Shown piece by piece: positions 1-6,674 of a stretch of DNA of 8,293 nucleotides (positions are counted from its first letter, which is position 1; the number at the start of each line of letters is the position of its first letter). Source of the stretch: DATLAN01 sp035527455 (GTDB lineage Bacteria > Planctomycetota > Planctomycetia > Pirellulales > Thermoguttaceae); contig DATLAN010000566.1 of the NCBI GenBank assembly GCA_035527455.1, forward strand, positions 1-8,293, read 5' to 3'. The position numbers and the translations under genes are program-made. The notes under the pieces were generated by a model that made no database searches, was not told the origin of the DNA, and saw nothing but the letters and a program-made list of their open reading frames with translations.

Positions 1-89
1 AACACGCACCCAACAGATACGACCAACCAGCAGAACGAACTGCTCGATTGGCAACAGAAAACAAAAAACAGCACTCGAAAAGAGTCTAA

Positions 90-132
90 CCGTCTCGTCC
101 TGTAATAGATTCACGTCCTAGGAGCGAGACGG
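90..132 (+). other. Hairpin in the rubredoxin leader
   Basis: CCGTCTCG at 90-97 pairs perfectly with CGAGACGG at 125-132. TCCT at 98-101 can extend the stem with AGGA at 120-123 if G124 is bulged, giving about 12 base pairs around an 18-base loop. It ends 39 bases before the rubredoxin start and has no U-run after it, so it does not look like an intrinsic terminator. A weak promoter-like pair (TTCACG at 110-115, TACTAT at 134-139, 18-base spacer) overlaps its right arm. The structure is seen in the sequence. Whether it is an operator, an mRNA leader structure or the end of an upstream unit is not resolved. Confidence 0.45.
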
Positions 133-171
133 CTACTATGAGCTGAGTGTCCAACCAACAGGAGTGAAAAA

Positions 172-336
172 ATGCAGAAGTACATTTGCGAGGTCTGTGA
201 TTGGGTCTACGATCCGGAGGTGGGCGTGCCCGAGCAGGGCATCGAGCCGGGCACCCCGTTCGAGGATCTTCCCGACGATTTCGAGTGTCCCGAATGCGGG
301 GTGGGCAAGGACCAGTTTGCGCTGCTGGAGGAGTGA
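172..336 (+). CDS. Rubredoxin
   Basis: This 54-residue protein is a small cytoplasmic one-iron electron carrier. Two CxxC pairs, C6-E-V-C9 and C39-P-E-C42, would hold a single iron as Fe(Cys)4. The family signature is present: aromatic Y4, W11-V-Y-D-P after the first pair, a P-G-T-P-F segment at 26-30, D-L-P-D-D at 32-36, and C-P-E-C-G-V-G-K at the second pair. The length matches the usual 52-55 residues. The start is supported by AGGAG at 160-164, seven bases before the ATG. It probably shares a transcript with the ZIP transporter 27 bases downstream. In the family, rubredoxin passes electrons to oxygen- or peroxide-reducing enzymes or other redox partners; no partner is visible here. The very acidic composition is normal. 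Identification is very secure; the physiological partner is unknown. Confidence 0.96.
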   Translation: MQKYICEVCDWVYDPEVGVPEQGIEPGTPFEDLPDDFECPECGVGKDQFALLEE

Positions 337-363
337 TTTCGAGGGATCGCTATCCGGCAGAAA

Positions 364-1194
364 ATGGACGCGACCGTCATGGAAACGTACTTCCTGGAAT
401 TCTTCCAGCAATTCGACGTGATCACGATGGCGTTGATCGCCACGCTGTTCACCTGGTTCGTCACTGCGGCGGGGGCGTCGCTGGTCTTCTTCGCCAGGCG
501 GCTGCACCAGGGCGTCATGGACGGAATGCTGGGGTTGGCCGCTGGGGTGATGATCGCCGCCAGCTTCTGGTCGTTGTTGGCCCCGGCCATCGAGCGATCC
601 GGCGGCGACTGGAAACCGGCCGCCGTCGGCTTCATGGCCGGGGGGATCTTCCTCTATATCCTCGACAAGATCCTGCCGCACCTGCACCCCGGGTTCGATA
701 TGTCCGAAGCCGAAGGGATCAAGACTTCCTGGCAGCGCAGCGTCCTGCTGGTCTCGGCCATCACGCTGCACAACATCCCGGAGGGCCTGGCGGTCGGGGT
801 CGCCTTCGGGGCCGCGGCGCACAACAGCGACCCTTCCGCCGCAATCCTCGCCGGCACGGCCCTGGCCATCGGCATCGGTCTGCAAAACTTCCCCGAGGGT
901 CTGGCCGTGTCCATGCCGCTGCGGCGGGAAGGCATGGGACGCATGAGAGCCTTCCTCTACGGGCAAGCTTCCGGGATGGTCGAGCCGATCGCCGGGGTGC
1001 TGGGCGCGTGGGCCGTGCTGTCGATGGCGGCCCTTCTGCCTTACGCCCTGGCTTTCGCCGCCGGAGCGATGATCTACGTCGTCGTCGAGGAGCTGATTCC
1101 CGAATCGCAGCGAAACGGCTACACCGACTTCGCCACCTTGGGCGCCATGGCCGGATTCACCATCATGATGACGCTCGACGTGGCGTTGGGGTAA
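364..1194 (+). CDS. ZIP-family metal transporter (ZupT/GufA-like)
   Basis: This 276-residue inner-membrane protein most likely imports a divalent metal such as zinc, iron or manganese. About eight hydrophobic segments can be drawn: near 18-43, 52-75, 86-101, 126-150, 158-180, 200-221, 224-244 and 256-274. The two metal-site motifs of the ZIP family are intact: H136-N-I-P-E-G141 in helix 4 and Q174-N-F-P-E-G179 in helix 5. E242-E-L-I-P-E247 in helix 7 is also typical. A short His-containing loop, H106-L-H-P, follows helix 3, and the length is normal. The ATG at 364 has no close Shine-Dalgarno sequence (GAGGG at 341-345 is 18 bases away), so translation may be coupled to rubredoxin. M6 at 379 is an alternative start, equally without an SD. 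The gene is in frame with rubredoxin, separated by one TGA. The family call is firm; the metal is not determined. Confidence 0.93.
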   Translation: MDATVMETYFLEFFQQFDVITMALIATLFTWFVTAAGASLVFFARRLHQGVMDGMLGLAAGVMIAASFWSLLAPAIERSGGDWKPAAVGFMAGGIFLYILDKILPHLHPGFDMSEAEGIKTSWQRSVLLVSAITLHNIPEGLAVGVAFGAAAHNSDPSAAILAGTALAIGIGLQNFPEGLAVSMPLRREGMGRMRAFLYGQASGMVEPIAGVLGAWAVLSMAALLPYALAFAAGAMIYVVVEELIPESQRNGYTDFATLGAMAGFTIMMTLDVALG

Positions 1195-1206
1195 AGCAAG
1201 TAGCAA

Positions 1207-1360
1207 GTAGGCCGGAACAAGCGCAGCGCAGTTCCGGCATCCGGTGTGGAAAGGTCGCATGAACCGCGTGCCGAAACAAGCGCAGCGCAGTTCCGGCATC
1301 CGGTGTGGAAAGGTCGCATGAACCGCGTGCCGGAACTGCGCTGCGCTTGTTCCGGCCTAC
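1207..1360. repeat. REP-like cluster: two direct copies and one inverted copy
   Basis: A 28-base palindromic unit starts with GCCGGAAC, ends with GTTCCGGC (8-bp stem) and has the 12-base loop AAGCGCAGCGCA. It occurs at 1211-1238 and again at 1270-1297 with one change (G1215 to A1274, which breaks one stem pair). It occurs a third time as an exact reverse complement at 1329-1356. The first two copies belong to a 59-bp direct repeat (1211-1269 and 1270-1328) that includes the 31-base spacer. The outer copies carry GTAG at 1207-1210 and CTAC at 1357-1360, so 1207-1238 and 1329-1360 form a perfect 32-bp inverted pair. A GTAG head followed by a hairpin, paired in inverse orientation, is how REP/REPIN elements mobilised by RAYT transposases are described. 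The cluster fills the gap between convergent genes and may also help end transcription from both sides; that role is inferred. Confidence 0.88.
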
Positions 1361-2820
1361 ACGCAATCGGCGGGCAACGCCGCCGCGGGTCGCATGTCGG
1401 CGTCGCAGGCGCCGGCGGGCGTGGGCAACAGGTGCCGGACGAAATCCGACAGTTTCTGCGTCGGCGTCGGCTGTTGCAGCTTGCCCATCGCCCGGGTCTC
1501 GAGTTGCCGGACCCGTTCGCGGCTGATGCGAAAGATCTTGCCGATGTCGTTGAGCGTATAGCAGTGGCCGTCGCCCAGGCCGTAGTGGAGCTTGACGATC
1601 TCCCGCTCGCGCCAACTGAGCGCCTGCATGGCCTCCTCGAGCCGGGACCTCAGCAGCCCCAGATCGATATCGTTGGCCGGATCCTCTTCGCGGTAATCCG
1701 GCAGGAAGTCCTTGCGAAAGCTGTCTTCCTTGTCGAGGATCGGCTGGTCCAGCGAGAGCGGTTCGCGCCCGCATTTCATCGCGCGGTCCGTTTCGTCGAT
1801 GGGCAGTCCGATCGCCTCGGCCGTCTCCTCGAGACTGGGCCGAATCTCGCTGTCTTGGTGAAACTGTTCGGCGGCGTGCCGCATCTTGCCGAGCTTCTGG
1901 GCCATGTGAACGGGCACGCGAATCGTGCGGCTCTGGTCGCTGATCGCGCGGCTGATCGCCTGGCGAATCCACCAGGTCGCGTACGTGCAGAACTTGAATC
2001 CCCGGGCGTACTCGAACTTGTCCACCGCCCGCATCAAACCCGCGTTCCCTTCCTGAACCAGATCCGGAAAGCTCATCCCGCACTTGCGATACTTCTTGGC
2101 GATGGAAATCACCAGCCGCAGGTTGCCGTGGCACATGTCCTGCCGGGCCGTCTCGTAGTGGCGCCGGAACCGCACGATTCGGGCGATCCGGCGGCGAAGC
2201 GTCGAAGGGCTCTCCAGCACCTCTCGCATCAGATACTGCAGCCGCCGATGGAGTTCCATGCGGTGCAGCCGGTCGTCGCTGTGGCGGTCCCGGTCGGCCA
2301 GTTGTGCCTGAAGGTCGTCCATCTCCGCCGAAATCCGTTTCAGTTGCTCCAGCGCCGGCCGCAGCGGTTGCGTGCGCACCCGGAGCCTCTCCGCCAGGCC
2401 GTGTGCTTCGCTCCGCCGACGCAACAGACGCCGCCAGGCCTCCTGCCGTCGGCCCTTGGAGAGGCCGCGGGCGACCGCCAGCGTGAAGTCTTCGCGATTG
2501 TGCCGGAGCAGATCGTCGATCAACTCCACGTCGAGTTCCATCTGATCGAGGATGCGGTGTTTCTCCGCCGGGTCGTTGGCGGAGATCTCCAAAGCTTCGC
2601 GCGGACGCACCCCGCCGGAGCGAACGCTCTTGAGCAGACGCAGCGTCGCTTTGAGAATGAAATCCTGGGCAAACAACTCCCGGCGATACCGCAGGCGAGC
2701 CGACTCGATCCGTTTGGCCACGGCGAGTTCCTCCGCGCGACTCAGCAAGGGGAGGTCGCCGATCTGCTCCATGTAAGTTCGGAATGCGTCCGCTGCGTAC
2801 TCGTTCGAAATCATCTTCAT
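1357..2820 (-). CDS. RpoD-like sigma-70 RNA polymerase sigma factor
   Basis: This 487-residue protein directs RNA polymerase to promoters. Region 1.2 begins almost at once (about 10-42, D-A-F-R-T-Y-M-E-Q-I-G). A long Arg- and Glu-rich non-conserved segment follows (about 45-225). Region 2 at about 228-302 contains D-L-V-Q-E-G-N-A-G-L-M and F-C-T-Y-A-T-W-W-I-R-Q. Region 3 is at about 305-345 and region 4 at about 393-450, ending in the helix-turn-helix S-R-E-R-V-R-Q-L. Both the -10 and -35 recognition parts look canonical, so it should read ordinary promoters. There is no region 1.1. I chose the ATG at 2820; an ATG two codons later (2814) is also possible, with AGAAGAG upstream of both. An open frame reaching to 3015 adds 65 residues with no sigma similarity and was left out. 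The TAG stop lies inside the inverted REP. Primary versus alternative (group 2) status is unknown. Confidence 0.93.
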   Translation of the reverse strand: MKMISNEYAADAFRTYMEQIGDLPLLSRAEELAVAKRIESARLRYRRELFAQDFILKATLRLLKSVRSGGVRPREALEISANDPAEKHRILDQMELDVELIDDLLRHNREDFTLAVARGLSKGRRQEAWRRLLRRRSEAHGLAERLRVRTQPLRPALEQLKRISAEMDDLQAQLADRDRHSDDRLHRMELHRRLQYLMREVLESPSTLRRRIARIVRFRRHYETARQDMCHGNLRLVISIAKKYRKCGMSFPDLVQEGNAGLMRAVDKFEYARGFKFCTYATWWIRQAISRAISDQSRTIRVPVHMAQKLGKMRHAAEQFHQDSEIRPSLEETAEAIGLPIDETDRAMKCGREPLSLDQPILDKEDSFRKDFLPDYREEDPANDIDLGLLRSRLEEAMQALSWREREIVKLHYGLGDGHCYTLNDIGKIFRISRERVRQLETRAMGKLQQPTPTQKLSDFVRHLLPTPAGACDADMRPAAALPADCV

Positions 2821-3189
2821 CACTCTTCTCGTTCCCGCGTGCGGATGCACCGCATTATCGACGTACGTGACGTTCCCCGGTGGGATCACGTCGCAACTGG
2901 AGATGGTTTTGCCCTGGAGAAGGCGATTTTGCGACGCCACGTAGAATGCCGTCTCAACGAGTCTCGTCAGGTGTGCAAAACGAATCGGCTCGCCGAGATC
3001 GGGTGCCCTTGGCACGCTGCAAAAGAAAAACTAGCCCTATAACGTCCCTCGAACCCAATGAACTGCCCTTACGACAAACATTTGATTCTAATAAAAAAGT
3101 CCTGCTCGGCCAACCCCGCAATCAAGCCAATTCCGCGCCACCCCCGGGGGGGCACTCGGTCGCCGCCTTTCCGTGGCCACCGCGCCGCG
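2821..3189. other. Intergenic region upstream of the sigma gene, no gene supported
   Basis: These 369 bases lie between the recJ stop and the sigma-factor start, both on the minus strand. Open frames cross the region in several frames, but none has family-like sequence or a good ribosome site. It holds the 8-base palindrome ACGTACGT at 2861-2868, a G/C tract at about 3142-3151, and an A-run at 3093-3098 (a U-run in minus-strand RNA) with no convincing stem before it. The sigma gene's own promoter must lie here or further up. TTATAG on the minus strand near 3040-3045 is the only -10-like hexamer I noticed, and no good -35 sits 16-18 bases before it. Confidence 0.5.
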
Positions 3190-4926
3190 TCATCCGGCTC
3201 GCCAATCGATCAGGTGCAACTCGACGTTGTGGCGGCCCCGGAACCTGTTGATCACCGGCCGGAAAGCGATGTCCAGCGGACCGTCGACCGCGGCCAGCGC
3301 CTCGGCGTGTTCGCCCGCCCCGAACGCCACCGCCCGAAGCGTCACGCCGTGCTGGGAGAGCCGAAGCGCCAGATGGTGGCCGCCGGAACCGATCGTTCGC
3401 GGCGGTTCGCACAGCCTTACGCCGGTCGTGCAGAGCAGGGGTCGGGCGTTGCTGTGGCCGAACGGGGCCAGCCGTTCGATCTGGTGCACCGCCTGAAGCG
3501 TGAAGGCGCTCAGCGGGGCCTCCGCGTCGATCGGCAGCTCGCCTTCCCGGCCGTCCGGGCCGATCTCCGCCGCCGCGATCTCGCAGAACGCCGCGCGGAA
3601 ACCCTCCAGCCGGCCCTCTTCGATCTTCAGCCCGGCCGCCGCCGCGTGACCCCCGTGCGAGACCAGAAATTCGTCGCAACATTGTAGGGCGGCGTGGAGA
3701 TCGAACCCCGGGACACTTCGGGCGGAGCCGATTCCCGGGTTCACGCCAAGCGTGTCCCAGGCGATCAGCACGACCGGACGATCGTGCTTTTCGGCCAGGC
3801 GTCCGGCCACGATGCCGATCACGCCCGGATGCCAGTCGCGCTTCGCCAGCACCAAGGCGGGGGCCGACTCCTTGAGATGCTCTTTGGCCTGTGTGTTGGC
3901 GGCCAGCAAGATGCTCCGCTCGAGATGCTGCCGGTCCGCGTTGAGTTGGTCGATATACCGGGCCAGTTCGTCGGCACGCTCCGGCCGGTCGGTGACCAAC
4001 AGCTCGACGGCGAGTTGCGGCTGCCCGAGACGTCCGGCCGCGTTCAATCGAGGGGCCAGCGTAAAGCCGACGTCCTCGCTGCTGAGTTCCGCCTTGCTGT
4101 CCAGTTCGGTGATTTGCATCAGTCGTGCCAGTCCCAACGTGGGACGCGCGGCCAGGCTGACCAGCCCGTGCCGTACCAACACGCGGTTCTCGTCGACCAA
4201 GGGGACCATGTCGGCCACGGTTCCCAAGGCGGCCAATCCGACCGCCTGCAGCAGAAAGTCTTTCATCTGCGGCCCGACTTTCTTGGCCCCGCTGGCCCTC
4301 TGGCACAACGCCCAGGCCAACTTCAGCGCGACGCCCGAGCCGCTCAGCCCCCCGAAAGGATAAAATGTCCCCGGCAACCGAGGGTGGACGATGGCAGCGG
4401 CCTGGGGCAATTCCGGCCCGGGCTCGTGATGGTCCGTGATCACCAGTTCCAAACCCATTTCTTTCGCCGCGGCTGCTTCCTGCGTGCTGGCGATGCCACA
4501 ATCCACCGTGACGATCATCTCGGCCTTCTGCGATGCCAGCAGACCGATCGCCTCGAGGTTCAGGCCATATCCCTCATCGACGCGGTGGGGGATGTAGTAG
4601 CCGACATCCGCCCCGAGCAGTTTCAGGCACAGCCAGAGGGTGGCCGTTCCGGTCATCCCATCGACGTCATAGTCGCCGTAGATGACGATCCGTTTGCCCG
4701 ACGTGACGGCTCGGTGGACCCGCTCGGCCGCCTCAGGGCAACCGGGCAACGACTCCGGATCGCGCAGGGCCGAGAGCTTCGGATCGAGAAAGACCCTGGC
4801 CACATCCGGGCTGGTAATCCCTCGGCAGGTCAGCAACTGGGCCACGACGGCGGGGATTCCCGCCGCGCGCTGCAACGCCGCAATGCGGTCTGGATCGTGC
4901 GAGTGGATGCGCCAGCGCTTGGCCAT
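3190..4926 (-). CDS. recJ: Single-stranded-DNA-specific exonuclease RecJ
   Basis: This 578-residue cytoplasmic nuclease degrades single-stranded DNA from the 5' end in recombination, mismatch and gap repair; the length equals that of classic RecJ. The DHH phosphoesterase motifs appear in order: G84-D-Y-D-V-D-G90, V141-D-C-G144, T164-D-H-H167 and T236-V-A-D-M240. A-P-R-L-N-A-A-G-R follows at 291-299. The DHHA1 part has W365-H-P-G-V-I-G-I-V-A-G-R376, G-S-A-R-S at 400-404 and S423-H-G-G-H-A-A-A-A-G432. The C-terminal OB-like part ends at residue 578. All metal-binding aspartates and histidines expected for activity are present. The ATG at 4926 is preceded by a pyrimidine-rich run rather than a Shine-Dalgarno sequence and lies 33 bases after rpmG, so it is probably expressed with rpmG, perhaps by coupling. 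Identification is secure. Confidence 0.97.
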   Translation of the reverse strand: MAKRWRIHSHDPDRIAALQRAAGIPAVVAQLLTCRGITSPDVARVFLDPKLSALRDPESLPGCPEAAERVHRAVTSGKRIVIYGDYDVDGMTGTATLWLCLKLLGADVGYYIPHRVDEGYGLNLEAIGLLASQKAEMIVTVDCGIASTQEAAAAKEMGLELVITDHHEPGPELPQAAAIVHPRLPGTFYPFGGLSGSGVALKLAWALCQRASGAKKVGPQMKDFLLQAVGLAALGTVADMVPLVDENRVLVRHGLVSLAARPTLGLARLMQITELDSKAELSSEDVGFTLAPRLNAAGRLGQPQLAVELLVTDRPERADELARYIDQLNADRQHLERSILLAANTQAKEHLKESAPALVLAKRDWHPGVIGIVAGRLAEKHDRPVVLIAWDTLGVNPGIGSARSVPGFDLHAALQCCDEFLVSHGGHAAAAGLKIEEGRLEGFRAAFCEIAAAEIGPDGREGELPIDAEAPLSAFTLQAVHQIERLAPFGHSNARPLLCTTGVRLCEPPRTIGSGGHHLALRLSQHGVTLRAVAFGAGEHAEALAAVDGPLDIAFRPVINRFRGRHNVELHLIDWRAG

Positions 4927-4959
4927 GGGGAGGGGGGACCGCGCGGATCAAAGGGCCGG

Positions 4960-5124
4960 CTACTTCTTCTTCTCGACGTGGGTGGTGTGTCTGCGGAGTC
5001 GAGGGCAGTACTTCTTCAGTTTCAGCTTCTCGCCGCCCGGTTTTCGCCGAACCGTGTAGTTGTAGTCGCCCGTCTCCTCGCAAACCAGGAAAACGGTCTC
5101 GGCTTTCTTCTTGCTCTTGGCCAT
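4960..5124 (-). CDS. rpmG: 50S ribosomal protein L33
   Basis: This 54-residue protein of the large ribosomal subunit has the bL33 pattern: a basic start (M-A-K-S-K-K-K), a central beta-hairpin with Y-N-Y-T-V-R-R-K, then E-K-L-K-L-K-K-Y-C-P-R-L-R-R-H-T and a lysine-rich end. Zinc-binding L33 has two CxxC pairs. Here only the first cysteine of each is kept: C15-E-E-T and C40-P-R-L. It is thus half-way between the zinc (C+) and cysteine-free (C-) types and is unlikely to hold zinc as a ribbon. The start is set by GGAG (CTCC on the plus strand at 5133-5136), eight bases before the ATG. A promoter lies just upstream and recJ follows after 33 bases, so the two form a likely operon. The family call is very firm. 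Confidence 0.95.
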   Translation of the reverse strand: MAKSKKKAETVFLVCEETGDYNYTVRRKPGGEKLKLKKYCPRLRRHTTHVEKKK

Positions 5125-5177
5125 CAGGAAATCTCCAGTCGAACCACCGACGGGACATCGGCAGGGACAAAAGACCT

Positions 5178-5206
5178 ATTCTACTCCTATCGGTGCCGTT
5201 TGGAAA
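5178..5206 (-). promoter_or_regulatory. Candidate sigma-70 promoter for rpmG-recJ
   Basis: On the minus strand, TTTCCA (5206-5201) and TAGAAT (5183-5178) are separated by exactly 17 bases. They match the -35 and -10 consensus at four and five of six positions. Transcription would begin near 5171 and leave a leader of about 47 bases before the rpmG ATG. The site lies in the 137-base gap after the acyltransferase gene, so it fits as the start of a separate unit. It is a sequence match only. Confidence 0.45.
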
Positions 5207-5261
5207 TGCCCGATCGAAAAACGGGCCCGGTTCGGCTGTAAGTTCTTGCGGGAAACGGCGT

Positions 5262-6185
5262 TCAAGCCGCCTTGCGCTGACGCCGGTAGGCCTGCCGGGT
5301 GTCTTTCCAGCGGCGGTGGAGCCACCAGTATTGGTCGGGCGCGCCGCGGATGATCTCTTCGAGCCGGCGGGTGTACCATTGCGTCAAGTCGCCGATCGTG
5401 CCGGCCTCGTCGCGCGTGTCGCGCGGGTCGATCGCGGCCGGCGTGGCCAGCTCGATGTGCAGCGGGCGATCCAGCCGCCGGGCCGAAGTGACGGCCATCG
5501 GGGCGTCGTTGTCCAACGCCAACAGGGCGATCGCCTTGTGCGCCGAGGCCTTCCGCCCGAAGAATTCCACCCAGCATCCCTTAGGCCCCGCGTACTGGTC
5601 GGCCAGGAAGGTCATCGTGCCGCCGCGGGCCAACACCTCGACGATCCGGTCGTAGCCGTTGTTCTTGGGGATCATCTTCTGGCCCGTCCCGCCGCGAAAC
5701 CGGTTCAGAAAGCGGTCCAGATACGGATTATCGAGCGTCCGGGCGACCGTATAGGTGGGGAAGCCCAGGATGGCCAGCACGTAGCCGGCCACCTCGAAAT
5801 TGCCGAAATGGGCCGTGATGATCAGCGTCGGCCGGTCGTCCAACAGCAGCCGCACCAGCCGGTCGTCGTCTTTCAGCGTGATGTAGTCCCGCCAGTTCGT
5901 CTCGTGGATCTTCCGCGGGGCATGGGCGACCTCCAGAACCAAAAGAAAGAGGTGCTCCCACATTCGCCGCGCAATGTGCCCCCGCCGGGAAGGGGAAAGC
6001 TCCGGAAAGGCATGGGCCAGGTTGTCGTCGACCACCGCCGCGCGGATCCGCAACACGTCGCAGAACAGCCACGCCAGCCACTTCGCCAGCGGCCGGCCGG
6101 TCCGCATCGGCATGGCCTGCACGATGCAGATCAGCAATCGAACGACCAGATAGACGAGAAAATCGACGATCCGTTGACGACGCAT
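5262..6185 (-). CDS. LpxL/HtrB-like lipid A acyltransferase
   Basis: This 307-residue protein probably transfers a secondary acyl chain onto a lipid A precursor at the inner face of the inner membrane. An N-terminal hydrophobic anchor runs from about 7 to 25. The catalytic H-x4-E motif is H126-F-G-N-F-E131. Other family marks are R149-T-L-D-N-P-Y at 149-155, A195-D-Q-Y-A-G-P at 195-201, F-F-G-R near 208-211, and Y286-W-W-L-H-R-R-W293 near the end. The length is typical of the family (about 300). The start at 6185 has GGAGG ten bases upstream; an open frame reaching to 6629 would add 148 unrelated residues and runs antisense to hicA, so it was rejected. The gene appears single, with its own upstream gap (6186-6319). 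Its presence suggests an LPS-type outer membrane. The exact acyl donor and position are unknown, and an ornithine-lipid or other acyl transfer role cannot be excluded. Confidence 0.9.
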   Translation of the reverse strand: MRRQRIVDFLVYLVVRLLICIVQAMPMRTGRPLAKWLAWLFCDVLRIRAAVVDDNLAHAFPELSPSRRGHIARRMWEHLFLLVLEVAHAPRKIHETNWRDYITLKDDDRLVRLLLDDRPTLIITAHFGNFEVAGYVLAILGFPTYTVARTLDNPYLDRFLNRFRGGTGQKMIPKNNGYDRIVEVLARGGTMTFLADQYAGPKGCWVEFFGRKASAHKAIALLALDNDAPMAVTSARRLDRPLHIELATPAAIDPRDTRDEAGTIGDLTQWYTRRLEEIIRGAPDQYWWLHRRWKDTRQAYRRQRKAA

Positions 6186-6319
6186 CCGCAGGTTCCCTCC
6201 GTGGCACCCTCTTGGGGCGACCCATGCCGTGACGGTATATTCTGGCAGGAACGCTCCAATCAGCCAAGACCGCTTTTCCACAAGACGTGCGACGGTCCGA
6301 AGTCTGCCCCCGCTCTGCC

Positions 6320-6349
6320 TTGACGTGGCCGGTCCCGGGGCGAGATAAT
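6320..6349 (+). promoter_or_regulatory. Strong sigma-70-like promoter upstream of hicA
   Basis: TTGACG at 6320-6325 and GATAAT at 6344-6349 each match the consensus at five of six positions, with an 18-base spacer. The expected start of transcription is near 6356, leaving about 85 bases of leader before the hicA ATG at 6441. Because the -10 box covers an ATG at 6348, that upstream in-frame ATG cannot be the start for this transcript. This supports 6441. Confidence 0.55.
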
Positions 6350-6440
6350 GATGGTATGGTTGAAAAAGGCCGGCCACGCAGACGAATTCCAGACCGTTTT
6401 GCTGCCACACGTCGAAGGAACCGTTTGTCCCGGCAGCGTC

Positions 6441-6674
6441 ATGAAACGGCAAGCACTGGTCCGTCATCTGGAAAGTCATGGCTGCTATCTGCTCCGTGAA
6501 GGGGGCAACCACAGCGTATATGTGAATCCGGAGAAGAACCAATCGTCGGCCGTGCCGAGGCACCGGGAGATCAGCGACTTTCTGGCGTATTGGTTCGGTC
6601 CGAAATGGAAGGCTGCACCCTGGGAGCAACGATACTCCCGGCGAAGTACCGGTGCCTCTTCTCTGTTCGCGTAA
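6441..6674 (+). CDS. hicA: HicA-type toxin with replaced C-terminus
   Basis: Residues 1-49 match the small HicA (YcfA) mRNA-interferase fold: M-K-R-Q-A-L-V-R-H-L-E-S-H-G-C, then L-L-R-E-G-G-N-H-S-V-Y-V-N with the conserved histidine H24, then V-P-R-H-R-E-I-S-D-F-L-A. HicA proteins normally continue with a short last helix of the R-K-I-C-x-D-L type. Here, from residue 50, the frame enters the left end of the palindromic element at 6588 and adds 28 unrelated residues before a TAA inside that element. The native part thus lacks roughly its last 10-15 residues. No Shine-Dalgarno sequence is seen, and a longer start at 6348 is unlikely. No HicB antitoxin can be recognised on either side, although HicA is normally paired with one. 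It may be a decaying or inactivated toxin; activity cannot be judged from sequence. Confidence 0.8.
   Translation: MKRQALVRHLESHGCYLLREGGNHSVYVNPEKNQSSAVPRHREISDFLAYWFGPKWKAAPWEQRYSRRSTGASSLFA

Noticed and set aside
1207..1360. CRISPR array
   Set aside because: The 59-bp unit repeats together with its spacer, so the spacers are identical, and one copy is inverted; this is REP architecture.
2821..3015. N-terminal extension of the sigma-factor frame
   Set aside because: These 65 residues lack sigma features, while region 1.2 begins a few residues after the ATG at 2820.
1246..3042. Long plus-strand open frame opposite the sigma gene
   Set aside because: It is a high-GC shadow of the sigma gene, starts inside the REP cluster, and its composition (Pro, Arg, His rich) has no recognisable domain.
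3089..3125. Terminator after recJ (U-run in minus-strand RNA)
   Set aside because: The U-run at 3098-3093 is real, but the bases before it form no stem longer than about three or four pairs.
3694..5241. Long plus-strand open frame opposite recJ and rpmG
   Set aside because: The complementary frame encodes clear RecJ motifs; this one has low-complexity antisense composition and no ribosome site.
5215..5245. Intrinsic terminator after the acyltransferase
   Set aside because: GCCCG and CGGGC can pair, but the T-run falls in the loop rather than after the stem.
6348..6440. Longer start for hicA
   Set aside because: HicA proteins typically begin at the M-K-R motif, the added residues match nothing known, and the upstream ATG overlaps a good -10 box.
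6186..6629. N-terminal extension of the acyltransferase frame
   Set aside because: The 148 extra residues have no family similarity, run antisense to the hicA region, and a GGAGG site supports the ATG at 6185.
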